From contig NZ_JAIRBB010000008.1 in NCBI RefSeq assembly GCF_022008395.1, positions 1-64,000 on the forward strand: a stretch of 64,000 nt of DNA, in the 5' to 3' direction. Below the pieces are notes generated by a model, which searched no databases, was not told the DNA's origin, and saw only the letters and a program-made list of their open reading frames with translations. Every line of letters begins with the position of its first letter. Positions within the stretch are counted from its first letter, which is position 1. A program made the position numbers and the translations under genes. The stretch comes from Aequorivita xiaoshiensis (GTDB taxonomy: Bacteria > Bacteroidota > Bacteroidia > Flavobacteriales > Flavobacteriaceae). Below are positions 53,793 to 63,831 of the stretch, piece by piece.

Positions 53793-55694
53793 ATGAAAAA
53801 AATTACCTGCCTTGTATTACTTCTTTGCACAGCTATAACATTCGCCCAAAACGAATTTTCAATAACCTCTATTAATAAGGAGTTGTTGGAATATTCTAAT
53901 AGTGTGTTAATAGACGAGAATGTTGCCTTAGATGTTACTAATATTAATACAGTTAAAACAACGAAGCGCCGTGTTATTGCCGTTTTAAATAAAATGGGCA
54001 ATGGCGATACAAACCTTTATGAATACTACGACGACAATTCTAAGGTAAAAAACATTAGAGTTTGGATATACAATGCTTTTGGGAAAGAAATTGCCAGTTT
54101 TAAAAAGAAAGATTTTAACGATGTAAGTCGAACTGGGATAAGTATTTATAGTGACGACCGTGTGCTTTATTTAAATTACACGCCTACTACCTACCCCTAT
54201 ATAGTAGTTTATGAAAGTGAAGCCGAAAGTGGCGACTCTGCTTTTATACAGCCTTGGCAACCCTTAGGTGGATACGCCGAAAGCACTCAAAAGAGTGTGT
54301 TTACGATTAAATACAATCCATTAAATAAGCCAAACTACAGCGCAAGAAATATTGAAGATTTTGATATTTCAATTTCAGATACCGACAACGAACTTACTTT
54401 TACAGCTGTGAACTTGAAGGCAGTTCGCCTAGAAGAACACAGCCCATCGAGTAGAAGCATATTGCCTCACGTTATGGTTGCGTTGCAAAATTTTAAATTA
54501 AAAGGTACAGCCGGAACAAGTGAGAACTGGCAAAAATTTGGTAGTTGGTTGGATAATAAGCTCCTAGCCGATGTAAGTGATCTTCCCGAAGGAACAAAAG
54601 CAAAGGTTAGAAGTTTAGTAGCAAACGAAACTACAAACGAAGGAAAAGCAAGAAAAATATACCAATTTGTACAAGATAAAGTTCGTTATGTAAGCATTCA
54701 AATAGGTATTGGTGGATGGAAACCTATGCCTGCTTCGGATGTAGATAAGTTAAGTTATGGCGATTGCAAGGCGTTGACGATGTATACAAAATCTCTTCTT
54801 GAAGTTGCAGGTGTGCCTTCATATTATACCTTGGTAAATGCAGGGGAGAACATAATGGAGATTGAAGAAAACTTTGCCACGCCTTGGTTTAATCACGCTA
54901 TACTCGCCATTCCAGAAGATGATGGTTATACTTGGTTAGAATGCACAAGTCAAGATACACCTTATGGTTATTTAGGAGATTTTACAGATAATCGAGATGT
55001 ATTAATAATGACTCCTGAAGGAGGAAAAGTTACCCGTACCAAAACGTATACAACTCAAGAAAACTTACAAACCAACTTCACTAATCTTACAGTAGATGCT
55101 CAAGGGAATGTTACTGCGCATTTTAAAGGTGTTTCTGAAGGGATGCAATACGACAGCAAGTATCTTCTTCCAAAACAAAAACAAGAAGATATAGATAGAT
55201 TTTACAAAAAGAGATGGAGTTATGTAAATGGGTTTACTGTAGATGACATTAAATTCAAAAATGATAGAGAAGAAGTGATTTTTACTGAAAATATTGAAGT
55301 TTCAGTTCCAAATTACGCCAACCCAGTTGGAGAAGATTTTCTCTTTTGTCCAAATATTTTCAATCAAAATAAATACATACCTCCACGAATTGATGATAGG
55401 AAACAAAACCTATTTATCCGTCACGGATTTATTGATGTAGATACTGTTGAAGTAGCTCTTCCAGAAAATTTCAGCATTGACGGCCTGCCAGAAGATTTGG
55501 CTTTGGAAACCAAATTTGGGAAATACGAAGTTAGCTTCAATGAAACCGATGAAAATAAATTAATATACAGTCGAAAGCTTCGTATTGAAGAAGGAGAGTA
55601 TCCTCCAAATGAATATGAAGAATATCGTGATTTTTTAAGATCTATTGCGAGGCTTGATAAAACCAAAATTCTTTTAAAACAAAACGTTCAATAA
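53793..55694 (+). CDS. DUF3857/transglutaminase-like secreted protein
   Basis: From the ATG at 53793 the product is 633 residues with a signal peptide (MKKITCLVLLLCTAITFAQN). A DUF3857 domain at ~50-200 is followed by a transglutaminase-like domain with YRFV-type IYQFVQDKVRYVSIQ, YGDCKALTMYTKSLL (Cys), WFNHAILAIP (His) and a following Asp region. All triad-like residues seem present, so protease or cross-linking activity is possible. The earlier in-frame Met at 53709 overlaps dtd and lacks a signal. A paralogue follows 13 nt later. Confidence 0.82.
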   Translation: MKKITCLVLLLCTAITFAQNEFSITSINKELLEYSNSVLIDENVALDVTNINTVKTTKRRVIAVLNKMGNGDTNLYEYYDDNSKVKNIRVWIYNAFGKEIASFKKKDFNDVSRTGISIYSDDRVLYLNYTPTTYPYIVVYESEAESGDSAFIQPWQPLGGYAESTQKSVFTIKYNPLNKPNYSARNIEDFDISISDTDNELTFTAVNLKAVRLEEHSPSSRSILPHVMVALQNFKLKGTAGTSENWQKFGSWLDNKLLADVSDLPEGTKAKVRSLVANETTNEGKARKIYQFVQDKVRYVSIQIGIGGWKPMPASDVDKLSYGDCKALTMYTKSLLEVAGVPSYYTLVNAGENIMEIEENFATPWFNHAILAIPEDDGYTWLECTSQDTPYGYLGDFTDNRDVLIMTPEGGKVTRTKTYTTQENLQTNFTNLTVDAQGNVTAHFKGVSEGMQYDSKYLLPKQKQEDIDRFYKKRWSYVNGFTVDDIKFKNDREEVIFTENIEVSVPNYANPVGEDFLFCPNIFNQNKYIPPRIDDRKQNLFIRHGFIDVDTVEVALPENFSIDGLPEDLALETKFGKYEVSFNETDENKLIYSRKLRIEEGEYPPNEYEEYRDFLRSIARLDKTKILLKQNVQ

Positions 55695-55707
55695 CTAACT
55701 ATCACTT

Positions 55708-57726
55708 ATGAAAACTAATCTACTTTCAGTAATAATTACTATGTGCTTTTTGAATATTTCAGTAGCGCAAGACTATAGATTTGGAAAGGTTTCTAAAGAA
55801 GAATTACTTCAAAAAGAACACCCTACAGATCCTTCTGCAAACGCTGCAGTGTTGTATCGAGAAGTAAAAACCGAATTTCAATACAATCAAGATTCCGGAT
55901 GGTATATGGTTACCGATTACTTCGAAAGAGTAAAGATTTACAACAAAGAAGGTTTTGATTGGGCAAACGCCGAAATTAATTTGTACAAGGGTGAAGGGGA
56001 AGACAAACTGCTAGGACTGAGAGGAAACACGTATTACTTGGACGAAAATGGAAAGGTACAAGACGAAAAACTTCGAAAAGATGGAATTTTTGAAGAAGAA
56101 ACTTCTAAGTACCTCACACAGACAAAAATTACGATGCCCGCTGTTCGCGAAGGTGCTGTAATAGAGTATAAGTACACTATTAATTCACCATTTATCTTTA
56201 ATATAGATGAGTTTAGGTTTCAGGAAATCATTCCGATAGAGAAGGTGAATATGGTTTTTAAAACACCAGAATATTTCATTTATAAAACACACCAAAGAGG
56301 GTGGGAGCCATATAAAGTAGATAAATTTACTAGAGAAAGAAGTATGAGTTTTAGACAACTAGAACCAATGGATACAAGAACTTTTGGAAAAAGTATTCGA
56401 GAAACTATAACTAGAGAAATTAAGTTTAAGGAAGATACTTATACAGTAGATTTGGAAAATGTACCTGCTTTAAAAGAAGAAGCGTTTGTAGGTAACTTAA
56501 ACAATTACACCACAGCCTTACAGTTTGAGATGAGTTACATAGACTTTCCTGGTTCGCCGTTAAAAACCTATGCTACTAATTGGGAAGATGTTTCAAAAAG
56601 TATATATAGAGTAGATTTATTTGGAGCTGAATTAGAACGTAAAAACTATTTTGAAAAAGACTTAAACAATATTCTTCAAGGGGTTAGTTCTTCTGAAGAA
56701 AAAATTGGACGTATTTTTTCTTTCGTATTAAATAAAATGACTTGGAATGGCTACAATGGTTATTATACCAATGAAGGAGTTAGAGATGCCTATAAAAAGG
56801 GCTCAGGAAATGCAGCCGATATTAATCTAATGTTGGTGGCTATGCTTCGCCACGCGAATTTGGAAGCCAATCCAGTGTTGGTTAGTACAAAATCTCATGG
56901 AATTCCACTTTTTCCTACGCGTAATGGTTTTAACTATGTAATTGCTGGGGTACAACTGCCTCAAGGAATATTATTGTTAGATGCGACAAATAAAGATGCT
57001 GAAATAGGTGTTTTAAAGTCTAGTATTCAAAATTGGAAAGGTCGTGTTGTAAAGAAAGATGGAACTTCGAGTTGGGTATCGTTAAGCTCAATAATTCCTG
57101 CTGTAAAAAGTACGATGATAGCTGCTGAAATTACTCCAGATTTAATGCTTACTGGAAAAAACCAAAGTAGATTTACTGGAAATTATGCATTTAAATACCG
57201 CTCAGATTTTAAAAGTTTAAATGAAGATGCACAGCGAAAAAAAATAGAAAAAGATTTAACTCCAGCAGAATTAGCTAACTTAGAGTTCGAAAATTTAGCT
57301 TCCCCTGGTGCCCCGGTATCTCTAAAATACGATTTTGAAGCTATGGACTTAGTAGAAGATGTTGCAGGAAAACTTTATTTTTCGCCTATGGTATTTTTAG
57401 CTACAGAAGAAACTCCTTTTAAAACTGAAACTCGCTTGTATCCAATAGATTTTGGATATCCGATTAAGGATAGATATATTGTTACTATATCGCTGCCAGA
57501 AGGTTATAATGTTGAGTCGCTACCTGAAAATGTGGTTTATAATTTAGGTGAAAACCAAGGCACTTATCGTTATTTAATTTCACAGGCAGGAAACAAACTT
57601 CAGCTATCGGTTGAATTTGCAATAAATCAATCGTATATCGCAGCGGAAGATTATGGGAACTTAAAAAAATTCTTTGAACTTTTAATAGCAAAAGAAAACG
57701 AAAAAGTAGTACTTTCAAAAGCATAA
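55708..57726 (+). CDS. Second DUF3857-type secreted protein
   Basis: The 672-residue product has a signal peptide (MKTNLLSVIITMCFLNISVA) and the same general architecture as its upstream neighbour: a DUF3857-like N-terminal half and a transglutaminase-like middle. Where its paralogue has YGDCKAL, this one reads GSGNAADINLMLVAMLRHAN, without the Cys. The His-containing part reads RNGFNYVIAGV, also without a clear His. It is therefore probably a non-catalytic paralogue. Its stop overlaps the next start (TAATG). Confidence 0.75.
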   Translation: MKTNLLSVIITMCFLNISVAQDYRFGKVSKEELLQKEHPTDPSANAAVLYREVKTEFQYNQDSGWYMVTDYFERVKIYNKEGFDWANAEINLYKGEGEDKLLGLRGNTYYLDENGKVQDEKLRKDGIFEEETSKYLTQTKITMPAVREGAVIEYKYTINSPFIFNIDEFRFQEIIPIEKVNMVFKTPEYFIYKTHQRGWEPYKVDKFTRERSMSFRQLEPMDTRTFGKSIRETITREIKFKEDTYTVDLENVPALKEEAFVGNLNNYTTALQFEMSYIDFPGSPLKTYATNWEDVSKSIYRVDLFGAELERKNYFEKDLNNILQGVSSSEEKIGRIFSFVLNKMTWNGYNGYYTNEGVRDAYKKGSGNAADINLMLVAMLRHANLEANPVLVSTKSHGIPLFPTRNGFNYVIAGVQLPQGILLLDATNKDAEIGVLKSSIQNWKGRVVKKDGTSSWVSLSSIIPAVKSTMIAAEITPDLMLTGKNQSRFTGNYAFKYRSDFKSLNEDAQRKKIEKDLTPAELANLEFENLASPGAPVSLKYDFEAMDLVEDVAGKLYFSPMVFLATEETPFKTETRLYPIDFGYPIKDRYIVTISLPEGYNVESLPENVVYNLGENQGTYRYLISQAGNKLQLSVEFAINQSYIAAEDYGNLKKFFELLIAKENEKVVLSKA

Positions 57727-58052
57727 TGGATATAAAAAACGCACAAAAAGCAGTAGATGTTTGGATAAAAGAACATGGTGTTCGTTATTTTAACGAGCTT
57801 ACTAATATGGCTCAACTTACTGAAGAGGTAGGGGAAGTAGCTAGAATTATTGCCCGTCGATATGGGGAGCAAAGCGAAAAGGAAAGCGATAAAAATAAAG
57901 ATTTGGGCGAGGAGCTAGCAGATGTTATTTTTGTAGTGCTTTGTCTTGCAAATCAAACAGGCGTAGATCTTGAAGAAGCTTTTAATAAAAAACTAGATAT
58001 TAAGACAAAGCGCGATCACGATAGGCACCACAACAACGAAAAATTAAAGTAA
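57726..58052 (+). CDS. MazG-like nucleotide pyrophosphohydrolase
   Basis: The 108-residue product has the all-alpha NTP-PPase motif with LTEEVGEVARIIARRYGEQ (ExxE) and LGEELADVIFVVLCLANQ (ExxD), the Mg-binding acidic pairs of the MazG-like family. It should hydrolyse nucleoside triphosphates to monophosphate and PPi, often for house-cleaning. It overlaps the upstream stop by 1 nt and abuts the next gene with no gap. Confidence 0.88.
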   Translation: MDIKNAQKAVDVWIKEHGVRYFNELTNMAQLTEEVGEVARIIARRYGEQSEKESDKNKDLGEELADVIFVVLCLANQTGVDLEEAFNKKLDIKTKRDHDRHHNNEKLK

Positions 58053-58292
58053 ATGTTTAAGAAAGTAATAAACACCAAAGGTTTTTGGAAATCGGTAATA
58101 TCACTAGCAGTGTCCTTTGCTATTTTGTTTGCTTTAATTAAGTGGGCAATAGAAGGTTTTGACATGGCTTATTTTACCGAAAGAAACCCGTTGGTGTTTA
58201 TGCTTACACTTCTCGGTGCGGGCTTTGTGTATGGTTTCTTTGTAACCTTCGGAAAATTTAGAGCTAAGATTAAAGAGAAAGAACAAAGATAA
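58053..58292 (+). CDS. Hypothetical membrane protein, two TM helices
   Basis: The 79-residue product has helices at about 14-32 (VISLAVSFAILFALIKWAI) and 46-66 (PLVFMLTLLGAGFVYGFFVT) and a basic tail (FGKFRAKIKEKEQR). The family is not recognised. It starts right after the MazG-like stop and its own stop overlaps the aroA start by 1 nt, so it is translated as part of this tight unit. Confidence 0.75.
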   Translation: MFKKVINTKGFWKSVISLAVSFAILFALIKWAIEGFDMAYFTERNPLVFMLTLLGAGFVYGFFVTFGKFRAKIKEKEQR

Positions 58293-59557
58293 TGAAGGCT
58301 GTCCTAGAATCAGGAAGTTTTCACACTCGCGGCATACAGACGAGTAATAATTCTGTTGAAATTAATATTAGTGGCTCTAAAAGCGAATCGAATAGATTGT
58401 TGATTCTTCAAGCGCAGTTTCCTAATATTTCAATTGAAAATCTCTCAGATAGTGACGATACTGAGGTGCTTAAAAAAGGACTTCAAGTTGCTAATGGAGA
58501 AGTAGATGTACATCATGCAGGTACGGCAATGAGATTTCTTACAGCTTATTTTGCTGTAAAAGAAGCTGCCGAAATCACACTCACCGGAAGTAAGCGAATG
58601 CAAGAACGCCCTATAGCAATTCTTGTAGATGCGCTTAGAAGCATAGGGGCTGAGATAGAATATCTTAAAAATGATGGTTTTCCTCCTTTAAAGATAAAGG
58701 GAAGAAATCTTCAGAAAACCAATGTGTCAATTCAATCTAACGTTAGCAGTCAGTATATATCGGCATTAATGCTGGTGGCGCCCATGCTTCAAAATGGATT
58801 GAATGTTACATTAGAAGGAAAAACCACTTCACTTCCTTATATAGAAATGACACTTTCATTGTTGACGAGAATAGGTGTAAAGGCCCAATTCAACAAAAAT
58901 GAAATAACTATTTCTTCAACAAAAAACATTCAAGATATATCTCTAGTTGTAGAATCTGATTGGAGCTCTGCTTCATATTTTTATAGCTTAGTTGCACTTT
59001 CGGGGGTAAATGCTACAAATAAGATAGTTTTAAAGAGTTATATACAAGGTAGTATACAAGGCGATGCAGCTTTGGATGAAATTTATCGCGCATTGGGCGT
59101 TAAAACCGTATTTAATGATGTAGAGAAATCTATAACAATTTCGAAAATTGAAACTCGATTACAAGATTGTTTAAGCCTCGATTTATCAAACACCCCAGAT
59201 TTAGCTCAAACAATTTCGGTAAGCTGTTTTGGATTGGGAATTGCTTGTAAACTAACAGGACTACACACCTTAAAAATCAAAGAAACAGATAGACTTTTTG
59301 CCTTAAAAACTGAGCTAGAAAAGTTAGGTGCAACAGTAGAAGTAGATGAAAACTCATTAACTCTAAAGCGTGCTACTTCAATAAAAACGAATGCTGTAAT
59401 AGAAACCTATCAAGACCATAGAATGGCGATGGCATTTGCACCATTATTTTTGAAGACTAATCTCACAATTAATAATGCAGAGGTTGTATCAAAATCTTAC
59501 CCAAATTTTTGGAATGACTTACAAAAATTTGGAATTGATTTAGCTTTAATTCCATAA
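58292..59557 (+). CDS. aroA: 3-phosphoshikimate 1-carboxyvinyltransferase (EPSP synthase)
   Basis: AroA joins shikimate-3-phosphate with PEP, the sixth step of the chorismate pathway. The 421-residue product has the SKSESNRLLILQ motif, HAGTAMRFLTAYF, ERPI, SSQYISALMLVAP, KETDRLFALKTEL and QDHRMAMAFAPL. The usual NAGTA is HAGTA here, a change common in this phylum. Together with DAHP synthase about 6 kb upstream it shows aromatic biosynthesis is intact, although the two are not in one operon. Confidence 0.95.
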   Translation: MKAVLESGSFHTRGIQTSNNSVEINISGSKSESNRLLILQAQFPNISIENLSDSDDTEVLKKGLQVANGEVDVHHAGTAMRFLTAYFAVKEAAEITLTGSKRMQERPIAILVDALRSIGAEIEYLKNDGFPPLKIKGRNLQKTNVSIQSNVSSQYISALMLVAPMLQNGLNVTLEGKTTSLPYIEMTLSLLTRIGVKAQFNKNEITISSTKNIQDISLVVESDWSSASYFYSLVALSGVNATNKIVLKSYIQGSIQGDAALDEIYRALGVKTVFNDVEKSITISKIETRLQDCLSLDLSNTPDLAQTISVSCFGLGIACKLTGLHTLKIKETDRLFALKTELEKLGATVEVDENSLTLKRATSIKTNAVIETYQDHRMAMAFAPLFLKTNLTINNAEVVSKSYPNFWNDLQKFGIDLALIP

Positions 59558-59726
59558 ATGGCATTTGAAGTTTTCTTGCTAAATAAAAATTTTAGATTTT
59601 TTGGCACCCATAATATTGGCAATCATTTAACAAATAAACCTTTTTACGGCTCTCTGCAAGCCTAGCAAACATAGGGTGTAATCAAAATAAAGTGCTAATT
59701 ACTTGACAACGCCTATCTTGAGGTTG

Positions 59727-59734
59727 TATATTTG
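59727..59734 (+). promoter_or_regulatory. Candidate promoter of queA
   Basis: TATATTTG is an exact TAnnTTTG, and TTG at 59703-59705 lies 21 bp upstream, as expected for the -33 element. It overlaps an earlier in-frame ATG (59732), which cannot then be the start. Confidence 0.6.
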
Positions 59735-59773
59735 CAACCTTTTAAAAACCTTAAGACAAGACGCATTATGGGA

Positions 59774-60823
59774 ATGAAACTATCACATTACAATTTTGAA
59801 CTTCCACCAGAATTATTAGCAGAATATCCTGCAGAAAACCGTGACGAATCTAGATTGATGGTACTCGACAGAAAAGCGAGAACTATTGAGCATAAATTAT
59901 TTAAAGATTTAATCGATTATTTTGAGGAAGACGATGTGTTAGTAACAAATAACACTAAAGTATTCCCAGCGAGATTATTCGGGAATAAAGAAAAAACAGG
60001 AGCGCGTATTGAAGTTTTTCTTCTTAGAGAATTAAATTCAGAAACGCGTCTTTGGGATGTTTTAGTAGATCCAGCTAGAAAGATTAGAATTGGAAATAAA
60101 CTTTATTTCGGTGATGATGAAACTCTTGTAGCTGAAGTTATTGATAATACTACAAGTCGCGGAAGAACACTTCGTTTTCTTTTTGACGGATCTTATGAAG
60201 AATTCAGAAATAAATTAACTGAATTAGGGGAAACACCACTTCCAAAATACATAAAGAGAGACGTTGAGCCAGAAGATGCTGAGCGTTACCAAACGATATT
60301 CGCAAAAGTTGAGGGTGCTGTTGCTGCTCCAACTGCAGGATTACACTTTTCAAAACACCTTTTAAAGCGTTTAGAAATTAAGGGTGTGAATATGGCTGAA
60401 GTTACTTTACACGTTGGTTTAGGTACTTTTAGCTCTGTTGAAGTTGAAGACCTTTCTAAGCACAAAATGGACTCAGAAGAAATGAGTATCAGTCAAGAAA
60501 CAGCAGATATAGTTAATGCAGGTCTAGAGCGTAAAAAGCGTGTTTGTGCTGTAGGTACTACTGCTATGCGAGCTTTAGAAAGTTCTGTTTCATCAAACTT
60601 CCGCTTAAATCCATATAGTGGATGGACAAATAAGTTTATTTTCCCTCCTTATGATTTCAGTATAGCAAATGCGATGATTACGAATTTCCACACTCCAAAA
60701 TCTACTTTAATGATGATGGCTGCAGCTTTTGCTGGTCACGATTTCCTTAAAGAAGCTTATGCGGAAGCAATTAAAGAAAAATATAACTTCTACTCTTATG
60801 GTGATGCAATGTTAATCATCTAA
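59774..60823 (+). CDS. queA: S-adenosylmethionine:tRNA ribosyltransferase-isomerase
   Basis: QueA transfers the ribosyl part of SAM to preQ1-tRNA to make epoxyqueuosine. From the ATG at 59774 ([20 protein letters not shown]) the product is 349 residues. It shows the family motifs [36 protein letters not shown] and [17 protein letters not shown] at 59768 (MGMKLS) is also possible; the one at 59732 is in the promoter. A terminator follows. Confidence 0.95.
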   Translation: MKLSHYNFELPPELLAEYPAENRDESRLMVLDRKARTIEHKLFKDLIDYFEEDDVLVTNNTKVFPARLFGNKEKTGARIEVFLLRELNSETRLWDVLVDPARKIRIGNKLYFGDDETLVAEVIDNTTSRGRTLRFLFDGSYEEFRNKLTELGETPLPKYIKRDVEPEDAERYQTIFAKVEGAVAAPTAGLHFSKHLLKRLEIKGVNMAEVTLHVGLGTFSSVEVEDLSKHKMDSEEMSISQETADIVNAGLERKKRVCAVGTTAMRALESSVSSNFRLNPYSGWTNKFIFPPYDFSIANAMITNFHTPKSTLMMMAAAFAGHDFLKEAYAEAIKEKYNFYSYGDAMLII

Positions 60824-60843
60824 TAACTGTTTAAGATATCAGA

Positions 60844-60873
60844 AAAATCCCGACCTAAAATCGGGATTTTTTT
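60844..60873 (+). terminator. Intrinsic terminator of queA
   Basis: The 10-bp stem AAAATCCCGA / TCGGGATTTT (60844-60853, 60861-60870) has a 7-nt loop and is followed by T at 60871-60873. Confidence 0.85.
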
Positions 60874-61043
60874 ATTCCTAATTTTTAAATAATATCCTAA
60901 TCCTATCACCATGATTGTGGGATATCTTGAATATTTTGCAAATAATTAAAGTTAGTATAGCGTATTTGTAAGTCTTTGGTTTTCAAATGTGGAAATAAAA
61001 AATTACCTTAGTCTCTTCTATTTAAGACTAACCGGATATTTGA

Positions 61044-62702
61044 ATGAAAAAAACTACTCTTTTCTTCATTTTATGCTTCTCCTTTCTTTACGCCTTTTCA
61101 CAAGGTGATGGAGAACCGCTACCTGTTAGTTGGGGATTGAATATGGAATCCACACCCAGTATAGTCGAGTTACCTGCTATAGATTTAGAAACTATAATTA
61201 GAGAAGACAAGTTAAACGATCAAGATAAAAGCATGCCTTGGCGATATGGTATTGAAATTCCTGTTAGATTAGATATGCAAAATAACGGTCTTTGGACTGT
61301 ATTACCCAATGGAGGTAAAATATGGCAGGCAACGATTCAGTCTTCAGAAGCGGTAAATTTGAGCGTGAATTTCGATAAGTTTTATTTACCTGCAGGTTCT
61401 AGATTGCAACTTTTTAATAATGAACATACCGATATAACTTCAACGTTTACTAGTCATCAAAATCGTGATGATGGCCGGATAGGTACTTGGTTTGTTGAAG
61501 GAGATATTCTTTGGATAGAATATTACCAACCTCCAAACGTAGAAGGAGAACCAGAACTTCAATTAAGGAGTGTGATTCACGGATACAGAATGACTGCAAT
61601 AAATACTATGCTCAATAATTCTAGAGGAATAAATGAGTCTGGCGATTGTAATTACGATGTTAATTGTTCAGTTGGTAATGACTTCGATCAGAAAAAAGAT
61701 TTATTAAAAAAATCTGTTGCCTTACTAAATCTTGGAAATGGATTGTTATGTTCGTCTGCATTAATCAATAACACCCGAAACGATAAAACACCTTATTTGC
61801 TTACTGCTAACCATTGTCTTGATAATAGCGACCCTTCCTTTTGGACTGTGCGTTTTAATTGGGTAAGCCCAAACCCTGTTTGTGGAACTGGAGGAGACAG
61901 TAGTGATATACAAACAAACTTTACCATAAGTGGTGCAGAATTAAAAGCCAACAATAGCTTAAGCGACTTTGCTCTTGTGAAATTATATGATGATATTCCA
62001 AATTCTTGGGACGTTGCTTTTGCAGGTTGGGATAATTTAGATACCGACCCATTATTTGAAGTAGGGATACACCATCCTCAAGGAGATATTATGAAAGTTT
62101 GTAGAGACGATTCTGGGGCTCAAAAAATTGATGCCAACGGAACTAAAGCATGGATTATTGGAGGTGGGTCTCAAGGTTCTGGAAATGGTTGGGAAATAGG
62201 AACCACGGAAAGCGGCTCTTCAGGTTCACCATTATTTAATGAGAACGGTAAAATTATAGGTCAGCTATACGCTGGGGAATCGGCTTGTTTAGGATTAGAA
62301 ACAAATAACGGCTACGATTTATATGGTAGATTTGGTGTGTCTTGGAATTCCGGCACAACTCCTGAAACTAGATTGGTTGATTGGTTAGACCCAATTGAAT
62401 CTGGACAAACAAGTATAGAAACTCTACAAAACAATCTTAATGTACCTGATTTTGAAGATTTGGGGAAACTATTAATCTACCCAAATCCTGCCAGTACTAC
62501 GTTAACAGTTTTAAACAATCGCTATCCTAATTTAAGATATCAGTTGTTTAATGTAATAGGGCAAGAAATAAACTCAGGATCATTATCGAATACGATGAAT
62601 ACAATAATAGTAGATAATATATCGGAAGGTATTTATTTTCTTTACCTTGTAAACCAGGACAACAACGATTCAATGACAAAAAAGATTGTAGTTAAACACT
62701 AA
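61044..62702 (+). CDS. Secreted trypsin-like serine protease with T9SS sorting tail
   Basis: The 552-residue product has a signal peptide (MKKTTLFFILCFSFLYAFSQ), a propeptide of about 190 residues and a chymotrypsin-fold domain with His257 (LLTANHCL), Asp308 (LSDFALV) and Ser393 (GSSGSPLF). This resembles lysyl endopeptidase/Achromobacter protease I. The tail (LLIYPNPASTTLTVLNN ... KKIVVKH) is a type A T9SS sorting domain, so it is exported by T9SS. Cys residues in GDCNYDVNCS and elsewhere suggest disulphides. Substrate preference (Lys or other) cannot be read with certainty. Confidence 0.9.
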   Translation: MKKTTLFFILCFSFLYAFSQGDGEPLPVSWGLNMESTPSIVELPAIDLETIIREDKLNDQDKSMPWRYGIEIPVRLDMQNNGLWTVLPNGGKIWQATIQSSEAVNLSVNFDKFYLPAGSRLQLFNNEHTDITSTFTSHQNRDDGRIGTWFVEGDILWIEYYQPPNVEGEPELQLRSVIHGYRMTAINTMLNNSRGINESGDCNYDVNCSVGNDFDQKKDLLKKSVALLNLGNGLLCSSALINNTRNDKTPYLLTANHCLDNSDPSFWTVRFNWVSPNPVCGTGGDSSDIQTNFTISGAELKANNSLSDFALVKLYDDIPNSWDVAFAGWDNLDTDPLFEVGIHHPQGDIMKVCRDDSGAQKIDANGTKAWIIGGGSQGSGNGWEIGTTESGSSGSPLFNENGKIIGQLYAGESACLGLETNNGYDLYGRFGVSWNSGTTPETRLVDWLDPIESGQTSIETLQNNLNVPDFEDLGKLLIYPNPASTTLTVLNNRYPNLRYQLFNVIGQEINSGSLSNTMNTIIVDNISEGIYFLYLVNQDNNDSMTKKIVVKH

Positions 62703-62725
62703 CCTCCTCTAATTTCTATATAATC

Positions 62726-62762
62726 AAAAGCCTCTAATCCAATTTGGAAAAGAGGCTTTTTT
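62726..62762 (+). terminator. Intrinsic terminator of the serine protease gene
   Basis: The 10-bp stem AAAAGCCTCT / AGAGGCTTTT (62726-62735, 62751-62760) has inner CCAA / TTGG pairs and is followed by T to 62762. Confidence 0.85.
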
Positions 62763-62775
62763 GTTTTAAAAACCC

Positions 62776-62783
62776 TAATTTTG
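62776..62783 (+). promoter_or_regulatory. -7 element directly before rlmN
   Basis: TAATTTTG is an exact TAnnTTTG and ends 4 nt before the rlmN ATG (62788), so the mRNA may be leaderless. Confidence 0.5.
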
Positions 62784-62787
62784 CAGC

Positions 62788-63828
62788 ATGACAGGACAGA
62801 AGAAAGATATACGAGCCTTATCAAAAGAAGAACTTAGAGATTTCTTTGTTAGCATTGGCGACAAAGCCTTCCGTGGGACGCAGGTTTATGAATGGTTATG
62901 GAGTAAAGGAAGTCATAGTTTTGACGATATGACTAATCTTTCAAAAGAACTGCGAGCACATCTTAACGAGAATTTCGTTATAAATCACATTAAAGTCGAT
63001 CACTTTCAAAAAAGTAGTGATGGAACTATAAAAAATGCCGTAAAGTTGTTTGACGACTTTGTGGTAGAATCTGTGTTGATACCCACTAAAAACAGAACTA
63101 CTGCTTGTGTTTCTTCGCAAGTTGGGTGCAGTTTAGATTGTTCGTTTTGTGCAACCGCTAGGTTAAAGCGAATGAGAAATCTAAACCCAGATGAAATTTA
63201 CGATCAAGTGGTTACTATAGATAGAGAAAGTAGGTTGTATCATAACAAACCGCTTTCCAACATTGTTTTTATGGGAATGGGCGAACCGTTGATGAACTAT
63301 AAAAACGTGCTAGAATCAATTGAAAAGATCACTAGTGACGAAGGTTTAGGGATGTCGCCTAAGCGTATCACCGTTTCCACCTCTGGAGTACCTAAAATGA
63401 TTAAAAAGCTCGCTGATGATGAAGTGAAATTCAACCTTGCTGTTTCTTTGCATTCTGCAGTTCAAGAAACTAGAGAGCAAATTATGCCATTTGCTAAAAG
63501 CTTTACCTTAGAAGACCTTAGAGAGTCGCTAGAGTATTGGTACAGTAAAACCAATCGTAAAATTACATACGAATACATTGTTTGGAAGGATATAAATGAT
63601 AAATGGGAAGATATACAGGCGCTTGTGGCTTTCTGTAAATATGTGCCGTGTAAAGTAAATATTATTGAATACAACCCGATTGACGATGGGAATTTCCAAC
63701 AAGCTTCATCAACCGTTATCGACGATTATATAGAGGCTTTAGAACACAACTATATCCCTGTTACGGTAAGACGAAGTAGAGGAAAAGATATTGATGCTGC
63801 CTGCGGACAATTGGCGAACAAACAGTAA
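62788..63828 (+). CDS. rlmN: 23S rRNA (adenine(2503)-C(2))-methyltransferase
   Basis: This radical-SAM enzyme methylates A2503 of 23S rRNA and A37 of some tRNAs. The 346-residue product has the CSLDCSFCATA cluster motif (Cys-x3-Cys-x2-Cys, residues about 115-122), GMGEPLMNY and the catalytic Cys near the C-terminus in DAACGQLANKQ. Length is normal. It has its own promoter and terminator and stands alone. Confidence 0.96.
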   Translation: MTGQKKDIRALSKEELRDFFVSIGDKAFRGTQVYEWLWSKGSHSFDDMTNLSKELRAHLNENFVINHIKVDHFQKSSDGTIKNAVKLFDDFVVESVLIPTKNRTTACVSSQVGCSLDCSFCATARLKRMRNLNPDEIYDQVVTIDRESRLYHNKPLSNIVFMGMGEPLMNYKNVLESIEKITSDEGLGMSPKRITVSTSGVPKMIKKLADDEVKFNLAVSLHSAVQETREQIMPFAKSFTLEDLRESLEYWYSKTNRKITYEYIVWKDINDKWEDIQALVAFCKYVPCKVNIIEYNPIDDGNFQQASSTVIDDYIEALEHNYIPVTVRRSRGKDIDAACGQLANKQ

Positions 63829-63831
63829 ATA

